Positions 1 to 6,014 of a stretch of DNA of 9,940 nucleotides are shown piece by piece (within the stretch, counting starts at the first letter, position 1; each line of letters begins with the position of its first letter). The notes beneath the pieces were generated by a model. That model made no database searches, was not told where the DNA came from, and saw only the letters and a program-made list of their open reading frames with translations. The stretch comes from Gemmatimonadota bacterium (GTDB taxonomy: Bacteria > Latescibacterota > UBA2968 > UBA8231), in assembly GCA_009845645.1 (NCBI GenBank), contig VXZF01000696.1:1-9940 (forward strand). The letters are read 5' to 3'. The position numbers were made by a program, and so were the translations under genes.

Positions 1-969
1 GCCCAGACACTCCTGGGCGGCGGGCGCGACATTTTGCTGCCACTTGCCAATCAACTCAACCTTTTCAATCGCTTCGGTTGCCTCAAAGACAACGCGCAAA
101 ACACCGGCCCCTCCCATCCAAGTATCGCCGATAAAATGGTCATCGACCGAAAAATCGCCGAGGTCGAGCCAGTGTCCTTGAGAAGCACACGTGCGCCCTC
201 GGCGCAGGCCCGCGAAGATCGCCTCTGGAGTAGGTGGATGCCCCGCCTCCACGCCGACTCGAACGTGATTGAAGACGCCCAGCGGATAATCGGGCTGGCG
301 CTCTTGCTTGTGGACGTGGAAGTCGGAGTTCAACAGCAGGGAAAATGGCCGCTGGCAAGCGTACACTTGATCAACCAAGCCGCCGATAGCTCCTCCCGGA
401 TAAGCATACGGGTCCATCGCCGCGACTTTGGCGTGCGCTTGGTGTCCGTGCAAGGCTTCGATGCCAACGACAAGGGCCGCCGCTTCTACGCTCGCGCCAT
501 CAGCGGCGAGATAGCGGTTAATGCTCTCCGCGGACCATTGGCCGGCAGCAGGATGGTTAAAAAAGAGGACGGGGCGTTCCTCCGCTGGCAGCGCGTTCAA
601 GTGATCTAAAGCCGCTTCTACGCTGCTAGGAGTGGTAGCCCCCAGCCGGTCGTGGGCTGCGGCGAAGGCATAGGCGTTTTCGGCCTCGCGCTCACCGTTC
701 GGAAATACGAGTCCTGCGTGGCCTCCCATCGGCGCGTTCCACTCCAGTCCAAAGAAGATGGGGAACCCCGGCAGGATGCGGCGCGCTTGCTCAATCATGC
801 GGTGCTGCTCAAAAAAGACGGGCTTTTGCGCGTGATTGGTCAACGCGATAAAATCGAGTGTGTCGCATGCTCCAGCCAAATGCTCAGCGACCAAGGCATG
901 ATCTTCACAGTGGTTGTGTATATCGCCGCGGAGCCACCTCAGAGGCCCGCGCGTTATTTTGTCGGCCAT
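1..969 (-). CDS. PHP-domain metallohydrolase, CehA/McbA-like (3' end cut by window edge)
   Basis: The frame is open for 323 codons from an ATG at 969 to base 1 with no stop, so the C-terminus is missing. Metal-binding motifs of the PHP (polymerase and histidinol phosphatase) fold appear in order: D-I-H-N-H (residues 16-20, H18 and H20), G-L-E-W (E76), G-G-H-A-G (H84), F-N-H-P (H139) and S-D-F-H-V-H (D216, H218, H220). The family hydrolyses phosphoesters or related bonds using a multi-metal centre; the tail after residue 255, with a beta-rich stretch near 288-310, resembles the C-terminal part of CehA/McbA-type proteins. The substrate is not evident. There is no signal peptide, so it is probably cytoplasmic. 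The frame stays open upstream to a TAA at 1042-1044 and a GTG at 1027-1029 is possible; I prefer the ATG although no clear Shine-Dalgarno precedes it. It is divergent from the secreted-protein gene at 1111. Confidence 0.82.
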   Translation of the reverse strand, partial: MADKITRGPLRWLRGDIHNHCEDHALVAEHLAGACDTLDFIALTNHAQKPVFFEQHRMIEQARRILPGFPIFFGLEWNAPMGGHAGLVFPNGEREAENAYAFAAAHDRLGATTPSSVEAALDHLNALPAEERPVLFFNHPAAGQWSAESINRYLAADGASVEAAALVVGIEALHGHQAHAKVAAMDPYAYPGGAIGGLVDQVYACQRPFSLLLNSDFHVHKQERQPDYPLGVFNHVRVGVEAGHPPTPEAIFAGLRRGRTCASQGHWLDLGDFSVDDHFIGDTWMGGAGVLRVVFEATEAIEKVELIGKWQQNVAPAAQECLG

Positions 970-1097
970 GGGCAAAACGGACGGTTGCGGATATTCTCTA
1001 TGTCGCCTCTCGGCTTGAGCTTGAGACACAAGCCTTATAGATTAAGCGAAAACTTGGACCGCGTAAAAGAGTCGCTGGCAACCTAGGCGACTGGCTC

Positions 1098-1103
1098 AAG
1101 GAG
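1098..1103 (+). promoter_or_regulatory. Shine-Dalgarno AAGGAG for the GTG start at 1111
   Basis: The strong ribosome-binding sequence AAGGAG lies seven bases before a GTG codon at 1111-1113. It decides the start of the secreted-protein gene, because translation from this GTG yields a complete signal peptide. Confidence 0.8.
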
Positions 1104-1110
1104 TAAAACA

Positions 1111-3135
1111 GTGTACAAATGGTCAATTCTCATCGCGCTTGCGCTTTCTACCGCACCGGCATCCGCCCAGATTTCGCTGTGGAAAATGGGCGGCCAAGGC
1201 TTGGCTTGGAGCCAGAATGACAGTAGCGAAGTCTTTATCGACTTCCAGACCTTTCCCGGCTCCATTGCGCCGACTTACTTCGACGGCGAGGAAAACATCC
1301 TTTCTAAGCTCCCTTTCTGGTCGCCCTTTAAGTTTCCCACCGACTTGGGCTACGAAGACGGCCTCATTCCGCGGGTCTGGCGCGCAGCCAACGGCTTCTA
1401 TTGGTTCACGGCCGGAACCCTTACTACCGAGTGGGTCGATGGCGACAGCTCTTCTTACAGCCCGCCGGTAGCGCGCGGCATCAATTCGGAGTGGTACACT
1501 TTCGACGTGGGAGTTCCAGTGCCCGCCAACGTAGTCGGGTTCTACACGCCGCCGCACGGTTTTCGCGCCGACGGCACGCTGCTGCGCGACGACATCTTCA
1601 AGGCGTTTGAAGTCTCTATCGCCGAAGAGTTCGATCCGGTCCTCAACCTCGAAAACAACGACAACGACTATCACCGCCTAGAGACCTTGATCGCCGATGT
1701 GCCGCTCAATTTCGACGCCAATGTCCAGCTCGAATTTCCCAAGCAGTACGTGCGTTTCATCCGCCTACGACGCAACCCTTCCATCGACGACAAAGCCTTT
1801 GCCTCGGGCCAAGCCAATGTCCAGCAGGGAACCATCGGCGAGTTTGAGCTAAAGGGCGAAGGGGTGCCCAAGCGAGTATTTTATCTGTCTAAGATCATCT
1901 CCCTCGGCCGCACGGTGAATTTCGGGCGTCTATTCTGGGACGCCACGCCCATGCGAATGGTCAACGGGGTCCCCACTCCCGTTGACAACGCCCAAGCCCG
2001 ACTTGCAATCTCCGTACGCTCTGGCCGCGACGACGACCCCAACGTCTATCACGAATTTACCGACACCGGTGCCGAGCGCACGGTCTCTCGCGCGCGCTTT
2101 GAGAAAGAACTCAAGCAACCAGACCAAACGACCCAAGGCCAGATCCAAGAAGGCAAGCCCGGCCTTAGAGCCTCTATCATTTACGACCAAGACAACTGGA
2201 CCTTCTGGTCTTTTCCCATCGCCGAGTCTGGGCAGCCCGCCCCGCTAGAGCGCGGCAACCACATCCAAGTGAGACTCACCTTCAAGAGTAGTTCCTTCTT
2301 CGACTTCGTGCGGCTCGATTCGCTGTGGATTGAGACCGCACCGCCGTTGGCCTCGCAAGTCATCGGCGAGGTCGCCCGCTTTGACGAGCCGTCGCCCGAC
2401 GGTGGCCTAACCGAGGTGTACTTAGGTGAGATGACGGACTTTACCTACGATGTGCGTGCCCAGTTCGACGCAGCGAGCCAGCCGGGCTTCGATACCATCC
2501 GGATCCGCACAGGTAGCCGCCCCCAGTTCAAACGGCTAGAAATGGGCCAGCCACTCCAAGTCATAGAACCGACCGAGGTTATAGAGGCGGAGAGTGAATT
2601 AGTAGTGCACTTGCCGCAGTCGATCACGCGCAGCCGCAATGAACCCGTGCGGCTGGTCTTCGGCACCGAGGTCTTCATCTTTGCCAACACGTTCGCCGGC
2701 GAGGTGTTTGACGCGAACGAGGAGAGCCTGCCGCAGCAGATTGAGGCCGGTAACGCCTCCGACGAAATCAATACCAACAGCTTGCGAGTTTTGGGTGGCG
2801 CACAAGATGCCGGGGCACCCATCGAAAACCTAGCTTTTTCAAGCGACATATTGACCCCCAACGGCGACGGTGCCAACGATGTGCTGGCCATCAACTACAC
2901 CTTGTTTCGCCTGCCCGGCCCGGTGCCCGTGGCCCTCAACATCTACGACTTGCGCGGCATCCGGGTACGTAGCCTCGACGTCGGAATGCAGGGGGCCGGG
3001 CCGCAAACCGTGCATTGGGATGGCCGCGACGCGGACGGCGAGTTGTTGGTCCCGGGTCTGTATCTGGTGGAGGTCGCCCTTAAATCGGAATTCAAAACTT
3101 TCCGCCACCAGCAGCCGCTGGGCTTGGCCTATTAG
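1111..3135 (+). CDS. Secreted protein with discoidin-like region and C-terminal FlgD-type Ig domain
   Basis: 674 residues. The N-terminus is a short Sec signal peptide (residues 1-20: positively charged start, hydrophobic core, A-S-A-Q cleavage-like end). Residues about 125-250 have the look of a discoidin/F5-8-type beta sandwich (W-Y-T-F-D-V opening, Q-Y-V-R-F-I-R-L-R near 212-220, then an E-F-E-L-K-G-E-G strand); this is a weak resemblance. The middle part (about 255-575) is not recognised and looks beta-rich. Residues 577-674 match a FlgD_ig / T9SS-like sorting-type domain: L-T-P-N-G-D-G-A-N-D (581-590), N-I-Y-D-L-R-G (610-616), W-D-G-R-D (636-640), then P-G-L-Y. Proteins of this build are common exported products in FCB-group and Latescibacteria/Poribacteria-like genomes, where the tail serves as an export or anchoring module. 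The start is GTG with a strong Shine-Dalgarno. A methyltransferase gene follows 13 bases after the stop. Role unknown: surface, matrix or glycan-associated are all possible. Confidence 0.85.
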   Translation: MYKWSILIALALSTAPASAQISLWKMGGQGLAWSQNDSSEVFIDFQTFPGSIAPTYFDGEENILSKLPFWSPFKFPTDLGYEDGLIPRVWRAANGFYWFTAGTLTTEWVDGDSSSYSPPVARGINSEWYTFDVGVPVPANVVGFYTPPHGFRADGTLLRDDIFKAFEVSIAEEFDPVLNLENNDNDYHRLETLIADVPLNFDANVQLEFPKQYVRFIRLRRNPSIDDKAFASGQANVQQGTIGEFELKGEGVPKRVFYLSKIISLGRTVNFGRLFWDATPMRMVNGVPTPVDNAQARLAISVRSGRDDDPNVYHEFTDTGAERTVSRARFEKELKQPDQTTQGQIQEGKPGLRASIIYDQDNWTFWSFPIAESGQPAPLERGNHIQVRLTFKSSSFFDFVRLDSLWIETAPPLASQVIGEVARFDEPSPDGGLTEVYLGEMTDFTYDVRAQFDAASQPGFDTIRIRTGSRPQFKRLEMGQPLQVIEPTEVIEAESELVVHLPQSITRSRNEPVRLVFGTEVFIFANTFAGEVFDANEESLPQQIEAGNASDEINTNSLRVLGGAQDAGAPIENLAFSSDILTPNGDGANDVLAINYTLFRLPGPVPVALNIYDLRGIRVRSLDVGMQGAGPQTVHWDGRDADGELLVPGLYLVEVALKSEFKTFRHQQPLGLAY

Positions 3136-3148
3136 CTTAGCCGCTTCA

Positions 3149-3736
3149 ATGCCTGCCAGAGACATCTGCCGTCTGGGCGAAGACATCGTATTTCAAGAGA
3201 CTCTCAGGGGGCGCGCTTTTACCTTCCACTCCACTTGGGGCCTTTTCAACCCCAAGCGCATTGACCCAGGGACGCGGCTGCTCATCGACCACATCAAAGC
3301 CGGACCGGCCGATTGCTGCCTCGACTTAGGGTGCGGATATGGTCCTATCGGCTTGGCATTGAGCCATCTCTGCCCCGAAGGCGAGGTCCATCTGATCGAC
3401 AAGGATTTCGTCGCCGTCGAGTACGCGGCGCAAAACGCCGCACGCAACGGGCTGACCAATTCTCGTGCCTATTTGAGCAACGCCTTCAGCCACGTGCCCG
3501 CCCACGTGCGCTTTGACACTATTGCCTCCAATTTGCCCGCGAAGACGGGCAACGAACTCCTGACGATCATCATGCACGATGCCTGCGCCCGCCTCAAGCC
3601 GGGCGGGCACCTGTGGGTCGTCACCATTGCCGGGCTAAAGGATTACATCAAGCGCAATTTCAAGGAAGTCTTCGGCAACTACAAAAAGATCAAACAGCGG
3701 GGGACATACTTATTATCTCTGGCGGTTAAAGAGTAG
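3149..3736 (+). CDS. Class I SAM-dependent methyltransferase, RsmC-like small MTS domain
   Basis: 195 residues from the ATG at 3149. It starts with the MTS-type lead-in (S-T-W-G-L-F-N-P-K-R-I-D-P-G-T-R-L-L, residues 28-45), followed by the SAM-binding motif I L-D-L-G-C-G-Y-G-P-I-G (58-68) and an acidic strand end (L-I-D-K-D, D84). The catalytic-loop motif, N-P-P-[FWY] in RsmC-type N-methyltransferases, here reads S-N-L-P-A-K-T-G (127-134). Single-domain relatives methylate rRNA guanines or other nucleic-acid or small substrates; the exact target cannot be read from the sequence. The frame is open further upstream inside the previous gene, but that portion is an out-of-frame shadow. No obvious Shine-Dalgarno precedes the ATG; it sits 13 bases after the upstream stop, so translational coupling with the secreted-protein gene is plausible. 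It converges with the dehydratase gene, 21 bases apart, with no convincing terminator between. Confidence 0.85.
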   Translation: MPARDICRLGEDIVFQETLRGRAFTFHSTWGLFNPKRIDPGTRLLIDHIKAGPADCCLDLGCGYGPIGLALSHLCPEGEVHLIDKDFVAVEYAAQNAARNGLTNSRAYLSNAFSHVPAHVRFDTIASNLPAKTGNELLTIIMHDACARLKPGGHLWVVTIAGLKDYIKRNFKEVFGNYKKIKQRGTYLLSLAVKE

Positions 3737-3757
3737 CGGGCGTCCATCTGCGGATAC

Positions 3758-4810
3758 CTAGAGCAACTCCTCGTTAACCTCGACGCCAAATCCCGTGCCT
3801 TCGGGCAGTACCAAGTGCCCCTCCTGCGGTTGCGGCTCACCCAGCCAAAGCTCGTCGCGCACCGCACCACGCCTACCCATGACCATTTCGGCTAGATTGT
3901 CGCCGTAGCCGGCCGCCAAAAAGTGCAGACCCCAAATCTCTCCGCCGCGGTGAGGCACCAAGGGGACGCCGTGGGCTTGAGCGAGCTTGGCAATGCGTAG
4001 CACCGCCGTCAAACCACCACACCATGTGACGTCCGGTTGCCACAAGTCCAGTGCCCGCACCTTGGCGATGTGACCGAAATCCCGCGCGGTGAATTCGTGT
4101 TCGCCGCCAGCCAACAAAACGGGGTGAATCTGCGGCCGCAATGCCGCCAAGCCGTCCAAGTCGTCGGGCAACAGCACGTCTTCAAACCAGTGTATGTTGA
4201 ATGGCGCGAGTTGCTGCGCCACGGCCACGGCAAAGTCGGGCGACCACGACATGTACGCGTCAATCATCAAGAGCGCGTCTTCACCCAAGGTATGGCGCGC
4301 CCCCTGGGCCCACTCAAGTATGCGCGCCGCAGACGCGGCTTGGCTTCCTTGCCGCGTCTGCGAAGACTTGTGGGCACTAAAGCCCAAGTCGCGATACCAA
4401 GCGCAATCTGGGCCTGTGGCGTAGGCCCGCACCTCGTCCCGTTGCCGACCACCCAACAAGTCGCAGACGGACTTTCCTTCGGCCCGACCCAAGACGTCCC
4501 ACAGCGCCAAATCCACGCCGCTGATAGCCATGACGGCGATTCCACTGCGACCGTAGGGCAGACTGGCTTTGTATTGGTCGTCCCAGAGCCGGGCGACATC
4601 TTCAACGCTGTTGATGCTGCGACCCACCAGCAACTCGCGCAGGTGGCGGTTGATCACCTCTACGGCGGCAATCCCGCCGCCACCCGCACCCCAGCCGCTG
4701 ACGCCGACGTCCGTATCTATCCGCACGGCCATCTGCCAGAAGTGCCGACGCCAAGCCGCGGGCGCGACGCGATAGCGGGGATACATCGACTGCACTTCGG
4801 TTATTTTCAT
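3758..4810 (-). CDS. Enolase-superfamily dehydratase, L-rhamnonate-dehydratase-like
   Basis: 350 residues with the mandelate racemase/muconate-lactonizing enzyme fold: N-terminal capping domain (about 1-125) and TIM barrel. Predicted Mg2+ ligands are D184 (L-M-I-D-A-Y-M-S-W), E210 (H-W-F-E-D) and E237 (G-G-E-H-E). The dyad is D260 (Q-P-D-V-T-W-C-G-G-L) and H287 (V-P-H-R-G-G). Local wording (I-S-G-V-D-L-A-L-W-D, Y-A-T-G, the three ligand strands, Q-P-D-V-x-W-C-G-G-L-T) is closest to L-rhamnonate dehydratase, which removes water from an aldonic acid to give 2-keto-3-deoxy-L-rhamnonate. The protein is about 50 residues shorter than E. coli RhmD, mainly at the N-terminus, and the loop after the catalytic His differs (P-H-R-G-G-E-I-W against P-H-G-S-S-V-Y), so another acid sugar may be the substrate. 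AAGGGG (4817-4822, minus strand) lies six bases before the ATG. It is divergent from the XRE-PAS regulator, its probable controller. Confidence 0.83.
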   Translation of the reverse strand: MKITEVQSMYPRYRVAPAAWRRHFWQMAVRIDTDVGVSGWGAGGGGIAAVEVINRHLRELLVGRSINSVEDVARLWDDQYKASLPYGRSGIAVMAISGVDLALWDVLGRAEGKSVCDLLGGRQRDEVRAYATGPDCAWYRDLGFSAHKSSQTRQGSQAASAARILEWAQGARHTLGEDALLMIDAYMSWSPDFAVAVAQQLAPFNIHWFEDVLLPDDLDGLAALRPQIHPVLLAGGEHEFTARDFGHIAKVRALDLWQPDVTWCGGLTAVLRIAKLAQAHGVPLVPHRGGEIWGLHFLAAGYGDNLAEMVMGRRGAVRDELWLGEPQPQEGHLVLPEGTGFGVEVNEELL

Positions 4811-4852
4811 GCGTAACCCCTTGTGTACATTTTGTTTTTATTGCCTTCCGTT

Positions 4853-4882
4853 TTGGTAATAATCCGCTTCGTGTCGTATTAT
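4853..4882 (+). promoter_or_regulatory. Putative sigma70-type promoter for the XRE-PAS regulator
   Basis: TTGGTA (4853-4858, 4 of 6 matches to TTGACA) is followed after 18 bases by TATTAT (4877-4882, 5 of 6 matches to TATAAT). The T-rich stretch just upstream (4831-4842) could act like an UP element. Transcription would start near 4889, giving a leader of roughly 43 bases. Consensus matching only; the organism's own promoter preferences are unknown. Confidence 0.35.
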
Positions 4883-4903
4883 TTACATATCAAACACCTT
4901 GTA

Positions 4904-4924
4904 TTCTATATCCCCATTATAGGA
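4904..4924. repeat. Inverted repeat CTATA-N7-TATAG at the regulator start, possible operator
   Basis: Perfect 5-base arms CTATA (4906-4910) and TATAG (4918-4922) flank a 7-base centre (TCCCCAT); adding two outer bases per side gives 6 of 7 pairs. It overlaps the regulator's Shine-Dalgarno AGGA and a minus-strand TATAAT, so a bound protein could block regulator expression and affect the divergent promoter. XRE-type proteins commonly bind inverted repeats in their own promoters. A short repeat in AT-rich DNA can also arise by chance. Confidence 0.3.
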
Positions 4925-4931
4925 ACAGTCC

Positions 4932-6014
4932 ATGTCCTTAGGACGCAACCTGAAAGAGCTGCGACAGAAACAATCGCTCAACCAGAAAGACCTCTCAGAC
5001 CGCTCCGGCGTCTCCCAAGCTACCATCTCCCGCATTGAAACCGGCCGAGTGCGCCAGCCTGGCTCGTCGGCTCTAAAAAATTTAGCTGACGCCCTCGGCG
5101 TCTCGGCAGACTCCCTAATGGACGATACGGCGCACTTGGCTCGAGTCCACAAAGACCGTTTGCATCAAATCGCCGAGGCCCTCAACGCCTTTGTCATCCA
5201 CGAAAATGGACACCTGCTCTTCATCAGCCAGACCTTAGCCGACTTATTGGGTTATCGCGGGGAAGAATTGCTAGCCAAAGACGGCATTGAGCTACTGTTC
5301 GCTCCCCAGGCCCATCCCACTGCCCGGCATATAGTCGCCAGCGATTCGTCCAATGCCTGTGAAGCACTCATGGTGCGCAGTGACGGCAGCTTTCTTCCCG
5401 TCGAGATCACCAACGTCAATATCAGCGAAAAAGCGTGCTTGGTCGTTGCGCGCGACAATACCGCTTACTGCCGTCAGCAAGGGGCCTTCCGCGTCTTGCA
5501 GGCTGGTTGCGACGCCAACAAGATGCGCGATCTAGGCAAGGTCGTGCGCATCCTCGGCGACGAATTAGAGGCGATGGGCGTCCAATTCGAGGCGGTTGAC
5601 CTACAGGTCATAGACGAACAAAGAAACCTCTTGGCTTGCTATCGCGCCTATTCCGCAGCGCGTGGTTACCGCTCCTTACAGAACGTGGTAAATCTCCAAG
5701 AATCCCTCGGTCGCTTTGTCTCCTTGCGGAGATTGGTTAGCTACTGGCACCGGGACAAAGCTTGGGAGCGCGAGGCCGACGAGGATTTTCGTCAGATGAC
5801 CAAAAAAATTTTCTCGGACTCCATGTATCGCCCCGGACTGCTGATTGACGTGCCCTTTGCACAGGGGATGTTAGGTCTGGGGCTACCCATAGGCGGGCCT
5901 CGGCACACCGAACGGATGCCGACCATATTGCACGAGTTTGCCCGCTCTATCTCTTTGGTCGTCAAACGGCTGTTTGAGCTTCTATCGTTGCGCGAAAAGC
6001 TGGACTCTACCTAA
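4932..6014 (+). CDS. XRE-family regulator with PAS sensor and GAF-like C-terminal region
   Basis: 360 residues. Residues 5-60 are a Cro/C1-type helix-turn-helix: a Q-K-D-L-S-D-R-S-G-V-S-Q-A-T-I-S-R-I-E-T-G core (18-38), then helices ending A-D-A-L-G-V-S (52-58). Residues about 75-178 look like a PAS domain: F-V-I-H-E-N-G-H-L-L-F-I-S, then L-A-D-L-L-G-Y-R-G-E-E-L, then a strand pair R-S-D-G-S-F-L-P-V-E-I-T. Residues about 195-348 resemble a GAF-type sensor (alternating strands near 218-240, G-L-L-I-D-V-P-F-A-Q-G-M-L-G-L-G-L near 302-318, closing amphipathic helix), but the assignment is weak. No transmembrane helix is visible, so this should be a soluble one-component regulator sensing a small ligand or redox state. 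It is divergent from the dehydratase gene. Its stop codon overlaps the sulfatase stop on the other strand. Confidence 0.82.
   Translation: MSLGRNLKELRQKQSLNQKDLSDRSGVSQATISRIETGRVRQPGSSALKNLADALGVSADSLMDDTAHLARVHKDRLHQIAEALNAFVIHENGHLLFISQTLADLLGYRGEELLAKDGIELLFAPQAHPTARHIVASDSSNACEALMVRSDGSFLPVEITNVNISEKACLVVARDNTAYCRQQGAFRVLQAGCDANKMRDLGKVVRILGDELEAMGVQFEAVDLQVIDEQRNLLACYRAYSAARGYRSLQNVVNLQESLGRFVSLRRLVSYWHRDKAWEREADEDFRQMTKKIFSDSMYRPGLLIDVPFAQGMLGLGLPIGGPRHTERMPTILHEFARSISLVVKRLFELLSLREKLDST

Larger units (their letters stand above)
4811..4931. promoter_or_regulatory. AT-rich divergent control region between dehydratase and regulator genes
   Basis: This 121-base gap separates two divergent start codons. 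Bases 4821-4920 contain about 32 G or C by hand count, far fewer than the flanking genes. It carries a T-rich run (4831-4842), a putative plus-strand promoter, an inverted repeat near the regulator start, a perfect TATAAT on the minus strand (4921 to 4916, no good -35 box seen), and the ribosome-binding sites for both genes: AAGGGG at 4817-4822 (minus) and AGGA at 4921-4924 (plus, seven bases before the ATG). A GTATT(A/C)T element occurs twice, at 4876 and 4901. Shared control of both genes is an inference from this arrangement. Confidence 0.6.

Noticed and set aside
1015..1041. Promoter TTGAGC-N15-TATAGA upstream of the secreted-protein gene
   Set aside because: The spacer is too short and both boxes are weak, so it is not supported as a feature.
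34..1086. Two plus-strand open frames (34-609 and 652-1086)
   Set aside because: They lie antisense to the PHP metallohydrolase frame, which has ordered catalytic motifs; their products show no recognisable domain.
1123..1674. A 183-codon minus-strand open frame opposite the secreted protein
   Set aside because: It is antisense to a gene with a signal peptide and a strong ribosome-binding site, and it shows no domain pattern.
2870..3148. N-terminal extension of the methyltransferase frame
   Set aside because: It overlaps the FlgD-type domain in another frame, is rich in Cys, Trp and Ser as shadows are, and the methyltransferase fold is complete from the ATG at 3149.
3737..3757. Terminator between the convergent methyltransferase and dehydratase genes
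   Set aside because: Only 3-base stems (for example TCC with GGA) can be drawn and there is no T run.
4037..4816. A 259-codon plus-strand open frame opposite the dehydratase
   Set aside because: It is the complement of a clearly recognisable enzyme and its product has no family-like pattern; long antisense frames are common in GC-rich genes.
4824..4829. TGTACA palindrome as an operator for the dehydratase gene
   Set aside because: The symmetry does not extend beyond six bases, which is expected by chance.
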